A DNA stretch of 24,058 bases, taken from assembly GCF_000003605.2 (NCBI RefSeq), contig NW_003128226.1, positions 1 to 24,058 of the forward strand. The letters are read 5' to 3'. A model generated the notes under the pieces. It saw only the letters and a list, made by a program, of their open reading frames with translations, made no database searches and was not told the DNA's origin. The position numbers and the translations under genes are program-made. Of the stretch, positions 1-11,273 are shown piece after piece (position 1 is the first letter of the stretch; every line of letters begins with the position of its first letter). This stretch comes from Saccoglossus kowalevskii (lineage: Eukaryota > Hemichordata > Enteropneusta > Harrimaniidae).

Positions 1-469
1 GAGCCTATATTACAATGCATCTGTAGGCCTATATCACAACGCTGCTGTAGGGCTATATCACAACGCTGCTGTAGAGCTATAACACAACGCTGCTGTAGGA
101 CATATATCACAATGCTGCTGTAGAGCTATATCACATTGCTGCTGTAGGGCTATATAACAACGCTGCTGTAGGCCTATATCACAACGCTGCTGTAGGGCTA
201 TATCACAACACTGCTGTAAAGCCTATATCACAACGCTTCTGTTGGCCTATATCAAAACGCTGCTGTTGAGCCTATATCATAACGCTGCTGTAGAGCCTAT
301 ATCACAACGCTGCTGTAGGACCTATATCACAACGCTGCTGTAGGGGCTATTTCACAATGCTGCTGTAGACCCTATATCACAATGCTGCTGTAGAGCCTAT
401 ATCACAAAGCAGCTGTAGAGCCTATATCACAACGCTGCTGTAGAGCCTATATCACAACGCAGCTGTAGG

Positions 470-2230
470 ACCTATATCACAACGCTGCTGTAGGCCTATA
501 TCACAATGCTGCTGTAGGACCTATATCACAACGCTGCTGTAGGGCCTATATCACAACGCTTCTGTTAAGTCTATATCACAACGCTGCTGTAGAGCCTATA
601 TCACAACACTTCTGTTAAGCCTATATCACAACGCTTCTGTTAAGCAAAAATCACAACACTGCTGTAGACCCTATATCACAACGCTTCTGTAGAGCCTTTA
701 TCACAACGCTGCTGTAGAGCGAATATCACAACGCTACTGTAGGGTCTATATCACAAGGCTGCTGTAGGACCTATATCACAACGCTGCTGTAGGACCTATA
801 TCACAACGCTACTATAGAGCGGATATCACAAGGCTGCTGTTGGGCCTATATCACAATGCTCCTGTAGGGCCTATATCACAACGCTGCTGTAGGATCTATA
901 TCACAACGCTGCTGCAGAGCGAATATCATAAAGCTGCTGTAGAGCCTATATCACAACGCCGCTGTAGGGCCTATATCAAAACGCTGCTCTAGAGCAAATA
1001 TCACAACGCTGCTGAAGAGCCTATATCACAACGTTGCTGTAGAGCGAATGTCACAACGCTGGTGTAGGCCTATATCACAACGCTGCTGTAGAGCCTATAT
1101 CACAGCGGTGCTGTAGAGCCTATATCACAACGCTTCTGTAGAGCCTATATCAAAACACTTCTGTAGAGCCTATATCACAACACTGCTGTAGAGCCTATAT
1201 CACAGCGGTGCTGTAGAGCATATATCACAATGCTTCTGTTAAGCCTATATCACAACACTGCTGTAGAGCCTATATCACAGCGGTGCTGTAGAGCATATAT
1301 CACAATGCTTCTGTTAAGCCTATATCACAATGCTGCTGTAGGACCTCTATCACAACGCTTCTGTAGGACCTATTTCACAATGCTGCTGTAGAGCCTATAT
1401 CACAACACTGCTGTAGAGCCTATATCACAATGCTGCTGCAGGACCTATATCACAACGCTACTGTAGAGCGTATATCACAACGTTGCTATAGGGCCTATAT
1501 CACAACGCTTTTGTTAACCCTATATCACAACGTTGCTGTAGGACCTATATGACAACGCTGCTGTAGAGCCTATATCACAACACTGCTGTAGGAGCTATAT
1601 TACAATGCTACTGTAGGACCTATGTCACAACGCTTCTGTAGGCCTATATCACAACACTTCTGTAAAGCCTATATCACAACGCTTCTGTAGGCCTGAATCA
1701 CAATGCTGCCGTCGGCTTATATCACAACGCTGCTGTAGAGCTTATATCACAATGCTTCTGTAGGCCTATATCACAACGCTGCTGTAGGCCTATTTAACAA
1801 TGCTGCTGTAGGCCTATATCACAACACTGCTGTAGATCCTATATCACAATGCTTCTGTAGGCCTATATCACAACGCTGCTGTAGGCCTATTTAACAATGC
1901 TGCTGTAGGCCTATATCACAACACTGCTGTAGAGCCTATATCACAACGCTGCTGTAGAGCCTATATCACAATGCTGCTGCAGGACCTATATCACAACGCT
2001 TCTGTAGAACCTGTTTCACAATGCTGCTGTAGAGCCTATATCACAAAACTGCTGTAGAGCCTATATCACAACGCTGCTGCAGGACCTATATCACAACGCT
2101 TCTGTTAAGCCTTTATCACAACGCTTCTGTAGAACCCATATCACAACGCTGCTGTAGTGCCTATATCACAACGTTGCTGTAGGGCCTATATCACAACACT
2201 TTTGTTAACCCTATATCACAAAGTTGCTGT
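470..2230. repeat. Higher-order block A, copy 1
   Basis: This segment of about 1.76 kb has the same ordered series of variant units as 2955-4616. Matching landmarks are the TTAAGT joint at 566 and 3051, the ACGCCGCTG unit at 956 and 3441, the GCGAATG unit near 1044 and 3529, CACAGCGGTG at 1101 and 3586, TATATGAC near 1551 and 3911, GCCGTCGGC near 1709 and 4020, and CTGTTTCAC at 2011 and 4397. The offset is exactly 2485 bp for the first 0.6-0.7 kb. It then moves to 2410, 2360, 2311 and 2386 bp, changing by 75, 50, 49 and 75 bp, that is by two or three whole units. The block was copied as a unit and later gained or lost whole repeats. Confidence 0.85.
1195..1320. repeat. Local three-unit (75-bp) duplication
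   Basis: A run of three units (CACAGCGGTG core, then a CATATATCAC unit with AATGCTTCTG, then a TTAAGC-joined unit with ACACTGCTG) is present twice in a row. The matching places at 2755-2830 and 3680-3755 have it once. This is a clean example of whole-unit gain in one block copy and accounts for the 75-bp change in offset from 2485 to 2410 bp. Confidence 0.75.
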
Positions 2231-2517
2231 AGGCCTATATCACAACGCTGCTGTAGAGCCTATATCACAACGCTGCTGTAGGCTTATATCACAACGCTTC
2301 TGTAGACCTATATCACAATGCTGCTGTAGTGCATATATCACAACGCTGCTGTAGAGCCTATATCACAGCGCTGCTGTAGAGCCTATATCATAACGCTTCT
2401 GTTAAGCCTATATCACAACGCTGCTGTAGAGCCTATATATTACATTTCTGCTGTAGGCTTATATCACAATGCTGCTGTTGAGCCTATATTACAATGCATC
2501 TGTAGGCCTATATCACA

Positions 2518-2940
2518 ACGCCGCTGTAGGGCCTATATCACAACGCTGCTCTAGAGCAAATATCACAACGCTGCTGAAGAGCCTATATCACAACGCTGCT
2601 GTAGAGCGAATGTCACAACGCTGATGTAGGCCTATATCACAACGCTGCTGTAGAGCCTATATCACAGCGGTGCTGTAGAGCCTATATCACAACGCTTCTG
2701 TAGCGCCTATATCAAAACACTTCTGTAGAGCCTATATCACAACGCTGCTGTAGAGCCTATATCACAGCGGTGCTGTAGAGCATATATCACAATGCTTCTG
2801 TTAAGTCTATATCACAATGCTGCTGTAGGACCTCTATCACAACGCTTCTGTAGGACCTATTTCACAATGCTGCTGTAGAGCTTATATCACAACACTGCTG
2901 TAGAGCCTATATCACAATGCTGCTGCAGGACCTATATCAC
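2518..2940. repeat. Third copy of part of block A
   Basis: This segment repeats the part of block A that runs from the ACGCCGCTG unit to the CTGCAGGAC joint. It matches 956-1450 (offset 1562, then 1487 bp) and 3441-3860 (offset 923 bp). The series CTCTAGAGC, CTGAAGAGC, GCGAATG, CACAGCGGTG, GGACCTCTAT appears in all three in the same order. It lies directly before block A copy 2. The 41 bases before and including its start (2480-2520) match the first 41 bases of the window, so a copy of internal block A sequence may have replaced the equivalent of 42-465 here. The replacement is inference; the three-way match is visible. Confidence 0.8.
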
Positions 2941-2954
2941 AACGCTTCTGTAGG

Positions 2955-4616
2955 ACCTATATCACAACGCTGCTGTAGGCCTATATCACAATGCTGCTGT
3001 AGGACCTATATCACAACGCTGCTGTAGGGCCTATATCACAACGCTTCTGTTAAGTCTATATCACAACGCTGCTGTAGAGCCTATATCACAACACTTCTGT
3101 TAAGCCTATATCACAACGCTTCTGTTAAGCAAAAATCACAACACTGCTGTAGACCCTATATCACAACGCTTCTGTAGAGCCTTTATCACAACGCTGCTGT
3201 AGAGCGAATATCACAACGCTGCTGTAGGGTCTATATCACAAGGCTGCTGTAGGACCTATATCACAACGCTGCTGTAGGACCTATATCACAACGCTACTAT
3301 AGAGCGGATATCACAAGGCTGCTGTTGGGCCTATATCACAATGCTCCTGTAGGGCCTATATCACAACGCTGCTGTAGGATCTATATCACAACGCTGCTGC
3401 AGAGCGAATATCATAAAGCTGCTGTAGAGCCTATATCACAACGCCGCTGTAGGGCCTATATCACAACGCTGCTCTAGAGCAAATATCACAACGCTGCTGA
3501 AGAGCCTATATCACAACGCTGCTGTAGAGCGAATGTCACAACGCTGGTGTAGGCCTATATCACAACGCTGCTGTAGAGCCTATATCACAGCGGTGCTGTA
3601 GAGCCTATATCACAACGCTTCTGTAGAGCCTATATCAAAACACTTCTGTAGAGCCTATATCACAACGCTGCTGTAAAGCCTATATCACAGCGGTGCTGTA
3701 GAGCATATATCACAATGCTTCTGTTAAGCCTATATCACAATGCTGCTGTAGGACCTCTATCACAACGCTTCTGTAGGACCTATTTCACAATGCTGCTGTA
3801 GAGCCTATATCACAACACTGCTGTAGAGCCTATATCACAATGCTGCTGCAGGACCTATATCACAATGCTTTTGTTAACCCTATATCACAACGTTGCTGTA
3901 GGACCTATATGACAACGCTGCTGTAGAGCCTATATCACAACACTGCTGTAGGACCTATATAACAATGCTACTGTAGGACCTATATCACAACGCTTCTGTA
4001 GGCCTGAATCACAATGCTGCCGTCGGCTTATATCACAACGCTGCTGTAGAGCTTATATCACAATGCTTCTGTAGGCCTATATCACAACGCTGCTGTAGGC
4101 CTATTTAACAATGCTGCTGTAGGCCTATATCACAACACTGCTGTAGATCCTATATCACAATGCTTCTGTAGGCGTATATCACAACGCTGCTGTAGGCCTA
4201 TTTAACAATGCTGCTGTAGGCCTATATCACAACACTGCTGTAGATCCTATATCTCAACGCTTCTGTAGAGCCTATATCACAGTGCTGGTGTAGAGCCTAT
4301 ATCACAAAACTGCTGTAGAGCCTATATCACAACGCTGCTGTAGAGCCTATATCACAATGCTGCTGCAGGACCTATATCACAACGCTTCTGTAGAACCTGT
4401 TTCACAATGCTGCTGTAGAGCCTATATCACTAAACTGCTGTAGAGCCTATATCACAACGCTGCTGCAGGACCTATATCACAACGCTTCTGTTAAGCCTTT
4501 ATCACAACGCTTCTGTAGAACCCATATCACAACGCTGCTGTAGTGCCTATATCACAACGTTGCTGTAGGGCCTATATCACAACACTTTTGTTAACCCTAT
4601 ATCACAAAGTTGCTGT
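2955..4616. repeat. Higher-order block A, copy 2
   Basis: This is the downstream partner of 470-2230 and carries the same landmark units in the same order. Compared with copy 1 it lacks an extra three-unit (75-bp) repetition seen near 1195-1320. It also lacks two units before the TATATGAC unit and two 24/25-bp units before GCCGTCGGC, and it has three extra units before CTGTTTCAC. It ends in the TTAACC joint plus the CACAAAGTTGCTG unit near 4591-4616, as copy 1 does near 2205-2230. Confidence 0.85.
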
Positions 4617-5340
4617 AGGCCTATATCACAATGCTGCTGTAGGCGTATTTCACAAAACTGCTGTTAAGCCTATATCACAACGCTGCTGTAGAGCCTATAT
4701 CACAACACTGCTGTAGAGTTTATATCACAATGCTTCTGTAGTCCTATATCACAACGCTGCTGTAGGCCTATTTCACAACGCTGCTGTAGGCCTATATCAC
4801 AAAGCTGCTGTAGAGCCTTTATCACAACGCTGCTCTAGAGCCTATATCACAACGCTGCTCTAGAGCGTATATCACAACGCTGCTGTAGAGCCTATATCAC
4901 AACGCTGCTGTTGAGCCATTATCAAAACACTTCTGTAGGCCTATATCAAAACGCTGCTGTAAAGCCTATATCACAACGCCTATGTTAAGCCTATATTAAA
5001 TGCTTCTGTAGGCCTATATCAAAACGCTGCTGTAGGACCTATATCACAGCGCTTCTGATAAGTGTTCATCACAACGCTTCTGTAGGCCTATATCAAAACA
5101 CTTCTGTAGGCCTATATCACAACGCTTCTGTAGGGCCTATATCACAACGCTGCTGTAGAGCCTATATCACAACACTGCTGTAGGCCTATATCACAACGAT
5201 GCTGTAGAGAAAATATCACATCGCTTCTGTTAAGTCTATATTACAACGCTGCTGTAGAGCCTATATCACAATGCTTCTGTCAAGCCTATATCACAACGCT
5301 TCTGTAAAGCCTATATCACAACACTGCTGTAGGCCTATAT
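4615..5340. repeat. Higher-order block B, copy 1
   Basis: The landmark series is GGCGTATTTC at 4642, the GTCCTATATC joint near 4741, GCGTATATC at 4865, a CATTATCAAAAC unit, TATGTTAAG at 4981, CAGCGCTTCTG, GTTCATC at 5064 and CACATCGCTTC near 5218. The first part recurs at 8204-8799 (offset 3589, then 3614 bp, a one-unit change). The later part recurs at 6963-7570 (offset 2133, then 2181 and 2230 bp, each change being two 24-25-bp units). Order is kept throughout, so this is block duplication rather than chance reuse of variants. Confidence 0.8.
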
Positions 5341-6000
5341 CACAACGCTGCTGTAGAGCCTATATCACAATGCTTCTGCAGAGCCAATATCACAACGCTG
5401 CTGTAGGAACTATATCACACGCTGCTGCAGAGCGAATATCACAAATCTGCTGTAGAGCCTATATCACAACGCCGCTGTGGGGCCTTTATCACAACGCTGC
5501 TCTAGAGCAAATATCACAACGCTACTGTAGTGCCTATATCACAATGCTTCTGTAAAGCCCTATATCACAACGCTGCTGTAGAGCTATATCACAACGCTGC
5601 TGTAGAGCCTATATCACAACGCTGCTGTAGAGCCTATATCACAGTGCTACTGTAGAGCTATATCACAACGCTGCTGTTAAGCCTATATCACAACGCTGCT
5701 GTAGGACCTATATCACAATGCGTCTGTAGGACCTGTTTCACAATGCTGCTGTAGAGCCTATATCACAACACTGCTGTAGAGCCTATATCACAACGTTGCT
5801 GCAGGACCTATTTCACAACGCTTCTGTTAAGCCTTTATCACAACGCTTCTGTAGGACCTATATCACAACGCTGCTGTAGAGCCTATATCACAACGTTGCT
5901 GTAGGGCCTATATCACAACGCTTTTGTTAACCCCATATCACAACGTTGCTGTAGGCCTATATTACAACGCTGCTGTAGAGCCTATATCACAACGCTGCTG

Positions 6001-6070
6001 TAGGCGTATATCACAACGCTTCTGTAGACCTATATCACAATGCTGCTGTAGAGCCTATATCACAACGCTG
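6001..6070. repeat. Module TAGGCGTATATC ... TAGACCTATATC
   Basis: This short ordered module has a TAGGC-joined CGTATATC unit with GCTTCTG, then a TAGAC-joined unit with AATGCTG. It recurs at 6273, 7909 and 8919, and as TAGGCTTATATC at 2279. It is confined to zones A and B and tags local copying there. Confidence 0.7.
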
Positions 6071-6840
6071 CTGTAGGTCTATATCACAACGCTTCTGTGG
6101 AGCCTATATCAAAACACTACTGTAGAGCCTATATCACAACGCTGCTGTAGAGCCTATATCACAACGTTGCTGTAGGGCCTATATCACATCACTTTTGTTA
6201 ACCCTATATCACAAAGTTGCTGTAGGCCTATATCACAACGCTGCTGTAGAGCCTATATCACATACGCTGCTGTAGGCGTATATCACAACGCTTCTGTAGA
6301 CCTATATCACAATGCTGCAGTAGAGCCTATATCACAACGCTGCTGTAGAGCCTATATCACAGAGCTGCTGTAGAGCCTATATCATAACGCTTCTGTTAAG
6401 CCTATTTCACAACGCTGCTGTAGGACCTATATCACAACGCTTCTGTAGGACCTATTTCACAATGCTGCTGTAGAGCCTATATCACAACACTGCTGTAGAG
6501 CCTATATCACAACGCTGCAGCAGGACCTATATCACAACGCTTCTGTAGGACCTATATCACAACGCTGCTATAGAGCCTATATCACAACGTTGCTGTAGGG
6601 CCTATATCACAACGCTTTTGTTAACCCTATATCACAACGTTGCTGTAGGACCTATATCTCAACGCTTCTGTAAGACCTATATCACAGTGCTGCTGTAGAG
6701 CCTATATCACACACTGCTGTAGAGCCTATATCACAACGCTGCTGCAAGACCTATATCACAACGCTTCTGTTAAGCCTTTATCACACGCTTCTGTAGAACC
6801 TATATCACAGTGCTGCTGTAGAGCCTATATCACACGTTGC

Positions 6841-6920
6841 TGTAGGGACAATATCACAGCGCTTTTGTCAACCTACATCAGCGATGGTTGCTGTAGGCCT
6901 ATATCACAACCGCTGCTGTA
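6841..6920. repeat. Most diverged patch of the array
   Basis: Here the unit pattern is hardest to follow. The segment includes GTAGGGACAATATCACAGCG, then a TTTTGTCAACC joint, then CTACATCAGCGATGGTTG, and then a 26-bp unit with an extra C (CACAACCGCTGCTG near 6906). It is still recognisable as repeat, matching the TTAACC plus CACAACGTTGCTG pair at 6628-6650 and elsewhere. I take it as locally decayed satellite, not inserted sequence. Confidence 0.7.
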
Positions 6921-6962
6921 GAGCCTATATCACAACGCTGCTCTAGAGACTATATCACAACG

Positions 6963-7570
6963 CTGCTGTAGAACCTATATCACATTGCTGCTGTAGAGCG
7001 TATATCACAACGCTGCTGTAGAGCCTATATCACAACGCTGCTGTTGAGCCTTTATCAAAACGCTTCTGTAGGCCTATATCAAAACGCTGCTGTAAAGCCT
7101 ACATCACAACGCCTATGTTAAGCCTATATTAAACGCTTCTGTAGGCCTATATCAAAACGCTGCTATAGTACCTATATCACAGCGCTTCTGTTAAGCCGTC
7201 ATCACAATGCTTCTGTAGGCCTATATCAAAACACTTCTGTAGGCCTATATCACAACGCTTCTGTAGGGCCTATATCACAACGCTGCTGTAGAGCCTATAT
7301 CACAACACTGCTGTAGGCCTATATCACAACGCTGCTGTAGGGCCTATAACAATGCTGCTGTAGAGCCTATATCACAATGCTTCTGTAGAGCCAATATCAC
7401 ATCGCTTCTGTTATGTCTATATTACAACGCTGCTGTAGAGCCTATATCACAATGCTTCTGTACAGCCTATATCACAACGCTTCTGTACAGCCTATATCAC
7501 ATTGCTTCTGTCAAGCCTATATCACAACGCTTCTGTAAAGCCTATATCACAACACTGCTGTAGAGCCTAT
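6963..7570. repeat. Higher-order block B, copy 2
   Basis: This is the middle copy of block B. GCGTATATC at 6998 matches 4865, TATGTTAAG at 7114 matches 4981, CACATCGCTTC near 7399 matches 5218, and TGTCAAGCC at 7509 matches 5279. Near 7440-7500 it has two extra TACAGC-joined units that copy 1 lacks. Its offset to copy 3 at the TATGTTAAG landmark is 1481 bp. Confidence 0.78.
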
Positions 7571-8203
7571 ATCACAATGCTTCTGTAGAGCCAATATCAC
7601 AACCCTTCTGTCGGCCTATATCAAAACACTGCTGTAGAGCCTATTTCACAATGCTGCTGTAGAGCCTATATCACAACGCTGCTGTAGAGCCTATATCACA
7701 ACGCTGCTGTAGGACCTATATCACAACGCTGCTGTAGAGCCTATATCACAACGCAGCTGTAGGACCTATATCACAACGCTGCTGTAAGCCTTTTATCACA
7801 ATGCTGCTGTAGGACCTATATCACAACGCAGCTGCAAGGCCTATATCACATGCTTCTGTTAAGTCTATATGACAACGCTGCTGTAGAGCCTATATCACAA
7901 CGCTGCTGTAGGCGTATATCACAACGCTTCTGTAGACCTATATCACAATGCTGCTGTAGAGCCTATATCACAACGCTGCTGTAGGCCTATATTACAACGC
8001 TGCTGTAGGACCTATATGACGCTGCTGCTGTAGAGCCTATATCGCAATGCTGCTGTAGAGCCTATAACACAATGCTGCTGTAGAGCCTATATCACAACAC
8101 TGCTGTAGGACCTATATCACAATGCTACTGTAGGACCTATATCACAACGCTTCTGTAGGCCTATATCACAACACTTCTGTTAAGCCTATATCACAACGCT
8201 TCT

Positions 8204-8799
8204 GTAGGCCTATATCACAATGCTGCTGTAGGCGTATTTCACAAGACTGCTGTTAAGCCTATATCACAATGCTGCTGCAGAGCCTATATCACAACACTGC
8301 TGTAGAGCTTATATCACAATGCTTCTGTAGTCCTATATCACAACGCTGCTGTAGGCCTATTTCACAACGCTGCTGTAGGCCTATATCACAACGCTGCTGT
8401 TGAGCCTATATCACAACGCTGCTCTAGAGCCTATATCACAACGCTGGTGTAGAGCCTATGTCACAACGCTGCTGTAGAGCGTATATCACAACGCTGCTGT
8501 AGAGCCTATATCACAACGCTGCTGTTGAGCCATTATCAAAACGCTTCTGTAGGTCTATATCAAAACGCTGCTGTAAAGCCTATGTCACAACGCCTATGTT
8601 AAGCCTATATTAAATGCTTCTGTAGGCCTATATCAAAACGCTGCTGTAGGACCTATATCACAGCGCTTCTGTTAAGCGTTCATCACATCCCTTCTGTAGG
8701 CATATATCAAAACACTTCTGTAGGCCTATATCACAACGCTTCTGTAGTGCCTATATCACAATGCTTCTGTAGAGCCTATATCACAACACTGCTGTAGAG
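8204..8799. repeat. Higher-order block B, copy 3
   Basis: This copy carries GGCGTATTTC at 8231 (4642 in copy 1), a GTCCTATATC joint near 8330, a CATTATCAAAAC unit near 8532, TATGTTAAG at 8595 and GTTCATC at 8678 (5064 in copy 1). It runs on to units matching about 5185 of copy 1. Point differences are scattered, for example CACATCCCTTC in place of CACAACGCTTC after GTTCATC, so it is older or more diverged than the zone C duplications. Confidence 0.78.
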
Positions 8800-9114
8800 C
8801 CTATATTACAGTGCTACTGTAGAGCCTATATCACAACGCTTTTGTTAACCCTATATCACAACGTTGCTGTAGGCCTATATCACAACGCTGCTGTAGAGCC
8901 TATATCACAATGCTGCTGTAGGCGTATATCACAACGCTTCTGTAGACCTATATCACAATGCTGCTGTAGAGCCTATATCACAACGCTGCTGTAGAGCCTA
9001 TAACACAATGCTGCTGTAGAGCCTATATCACAACGCTGCTGTATGACCTATATCACAACGCTGCTGTAGGAACTATATCACAATGCTGCTGCAGAGCGAA
9101 TATCACAATGCTGC

Positions 9115-9600
9115 TGTAGAACCTATATCACAATGGTTCTGTAGGGCCTATATCACAATGCTGCTGTAGGCCTATATCACAACGCTGCTGTACAGCCTAT
9201 ATCACTACGCTTCTGTAGAGCCTATATCACAATGTTGCTGTAGGCCGATATCACAACGCTGCTGTAGAACCTATATCACAATGCTTCTGTACAGCCTATA
9301 TCACAACGCTTCTGTACAGCCTATATCACAACGCTTCTGTACAGCCTATATCACAACGCTTCTGTAGAGCTTATATCACAACGCTGCTGTAGAGCCTATA
9401 TCACAATGCTGCTGTAGACCTATATCACAACGCTGCAGTAGAGCCTATACCACAACGCTTCTGTAGAGCCTATATCACAACGCTGCTGTACAGCCTATAT
9501 CCCAACACTTCTGTAGGGCCTATATCACAAAACTGCTGTAGAACCTATATCACGACGCTGCTGTAGAGCGTATATCACAACGCTGCTGTAGGCCTGTATC
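9115..9600. repeat. Segment shared with zone D 9.4 kb away, copy 1
   Basis: The series CAATGGTTCTG (9131), AATGTTGCTG (9231), several TACAGC joints in a row and CTGCAGTAGAGCC (9434) recurs at 18568, 18668 and 18871, a constant offset of 9437 bp. The following TATCCCAACAC and CACGACGCTG units (9551) recur at 19387 with an offset of 9836 bp. The zone D copy therefore has about 399 bp (16 units) inserted between about 18.92 and 19.32 kb. Confidence 0.8.
9367..9445. repeat. Three-to-four-unit module ending CTGCAGTAGAGCC
   Basis: This module begins with a GAGCTTATATC unit, has a TAGAC joint in the middle, and ends with CTGCAGTAGAGCC. It recurs at 18804, 20814, 21318 and 22789 with the same internal order, and at 22410 in worn form (GAGCTTTCATC, then CTGTAGTGGAGCC). 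The spacings 9437, 2010, 504, 1471 and 1596 bp fit the block offsets, so it is a useful tag for tracing copies. Confidence 0.8.
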
Positions 9601-9927
9601 ACAACGCTGCTGTAGGACCTATATCACAACGCTGCTGTAGAGCCTGTATCACAACGCTGATGTAGGACCTATATCACATCGCTGCTGTAGGGCCTATATC
9701 ACAACGCTGCTGTAGAGCCTATATCACAATGCTGCTGTAGTGCCTATATCACAACACTTCTGTAGGGCCTATATCACAATGCTGCTGTAGAGCCTATACC
9801 ACAACGCTTCTGTAAAGCCTATATCACAACGCTTCTGTATAGCTTATATCACATGCTGCTGTAGAGCCTATATCACAACGCTTCTGTACAGCCTATATCA
9901 CAACTCTTCTGTACAGCCTATATCACA

Positions 9928-10840
9928 ACGTTTCTGTAGAGCCTATATCACAATGCTGCTGTAGAGCCTATATCACATGCTGCTGTAGAGCCTATATCAC
10001 ATGCTGTTGTAGAGCCTATATCACAACGCTTCTGTACAGCCTATATCACAACGTTTCTGTAGAGCCTATATCACAATGCTGCGGTAGAGCCTATATCACA
10101 ACGCTTCTGTACAGCCTATATCACATGCTGCTGTAAAGCCTATATCACAACGCTGCTGTACAGCCTATATCACAACGCTGCTGTACAGCCTATATCACAA
10201 TGCTGCTGTACAGCCTATATCACAACGCTGCTGTACAGCCATTATCACAATGCTGCTGTAGAGCCTATATCACAACGCTGCTGTAGAGCCTATATCAAAA
10301 CGCTGCTGTAGGCCTATATCACAACGCTGCTGAAGAGCCTATATTACAACGCTTCTGTAGAGCCTATATCACAACGCTGCTGTACAGCCTATATCACAAC
10401 GCTTCTGTAGAGCCTATATCACAACGCTGCTGAAGTGCCTATATTACAACGCTGCTGTAGAGCCTATATCACAACGCTTCTGTACAGCCTATATCACAAA
10501 GCTGCTGTAGGCCTATATCACAACGCTGCTGTAGAGCCTATATCACAACGCTGCTGAAGAGCCTATATCACAACGCTTCTGTAGAGCCTATATCACAACG
10601 CTGCTGTACAGCCTATATCACAACGCTTCTGTAGGGCCTATATCACATGGCTGCTGTAGAGCCTGTATCACAACGCTTCTGTAGGGCCAATATCACAACG
10701 CTGCTGAAGAGCCTATATTACAACGCTTCTGTAGAGTCTATATCACAACGCTGCTGTACAGCCCATATCACAACGCTTCTGTAGAGCCTATATCACAACG
10801 CTGCTGAAGAGCCTATATTACAACGCTGCTGTAGAGCCTA
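9928..10840. repeat. Higher-order block C, copy 1
   Basis: The landmarks are ACGTTTCTG at 9928, the CCATTATCAC unit at 10241, CACATGGCTGCTG at 10646 and the GAGTC joint at 10734. All recur exactly 2466 bp downstream, at 12394, 12707, 13112 and 13200. A constant offset over more than 800 bp means there has been no net unit gain or loss between the copies, so the duplication looks recent. The middle and end also match a third copy from 16020. Confidence 0.87.
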
Positions 10841-11273
10841 TATCACAATGCTTCTGTAGAGCCTTTATCACAACGCTGCTGTAGAGCCTATATCAAAACG
10901 CTGCTGTATGCCTATATCACAACGCTGCTGTAGAGCCTATATCAGAATCCTTCTGTAGAGCCTATATCACAATGCTGCTGAAGACACTATATCACAACAC
11001 AGCTGAAGAGCCTATATCACAACGCTGCTGTAGAGCCTATATCACAATGCTGCTGTAGAGCCTATATCACAACGCTTCTGTAGAGCCTATATCACAACGC
11101 TGCTGTAGAGCCTATATCACAACGCTGCTGAAGAGCCTATATCACAACGCTGCTGTAGAGCCTTTATCACAACGCTGCTCTAGTGCCTATATCACAATGC
11201 TTCTGTAGAGCCTATATCACAACGCTGCTGTAGGCCTATATCACAACGCTGCTGTAGAGCCTATATCACAACG
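10801..11273. repeat. 473-bp tandem duplication, first half
   Basis: This run of about 19 units is followed directly by a near-identical copy at 11274-11746. Landmarks are GTATGCC at 10906 and 11379, and CACAGCTGAAG at 10998 and 11471; the CTCTAGTGCC unit occurs in both. Differences are few (for example CAGAATCC against CAGAACCC, and AAAACG against AAAATG). This is among the most similar adjacent block pairs in the window and is likely a young unequal-exchange or slippage product. Confidence 0.85.

Larger units (their letters stand above)
1..4620. repeat. Zone A: diverged units with TAGGAC/TTAAGC joints
   Basis: This zone is relatively heterogeneous. Joints TAGGAC, TAGGGC and TTAAGC are frequent, and there are runs of 24-bp TAGGC units. 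Cores beginning CGAATATC or CAAATATC (near 719, 918, 1044, 2578, 3205, 3404 and 3529) and the unit with AGCGGTGCTG (near 1104, 2667 and 3589) are typical here and absent or rare further on. Joint TACAGC, very common after about 9 kb, is essentially missing. Most of the zone is explained by two large copies of one block, annotated separately. The zone limits are my own, set by where variant types change. No gene is present. Confidence 0.7.
4620..9110. repeat. Zone B: mixed units with recurring TATGTTAAG and ATTAAA variants
   Basis: This zone has units seen nowhere else in the window. They include a unit with the core end CGCCTATGTTAAG followed by CTATATTAAA (4981, 7114 and 8595), CCATTATCAAAAC or CTTTATCAAAAC units, and several TATATCAAAAC cores. 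Units with TTAACC joints link it to zone A (near 5930, 6190, 6630 and 8850). Short-deletion units also occur, such as CACACGCTG near 5418 and CTATAACAATG near 7346. Three related blocks are annotated separately. TACAGC joints first become noticeable near 7470-7500. No gene is present. Confidence 0.65.

Noticed and set aside
2157-2354. 65-codon open frame on the plus strand
   Set aside because: It starts with GTG inside a TAGTGC joint and translates only repeat units. It is open because a TTAACC joint and 24-bp units avoid the joint TAG. There is no domain, coding bias or non-repeat sequence.
5271-5555. 94-codon open frame, the longest in the window
   Set aside because: It is repeat translation throughout. 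Small deletions such as CACACGCTG near 5418 and altered joints happen to keep it open, and it ends at the standard joint TAG.
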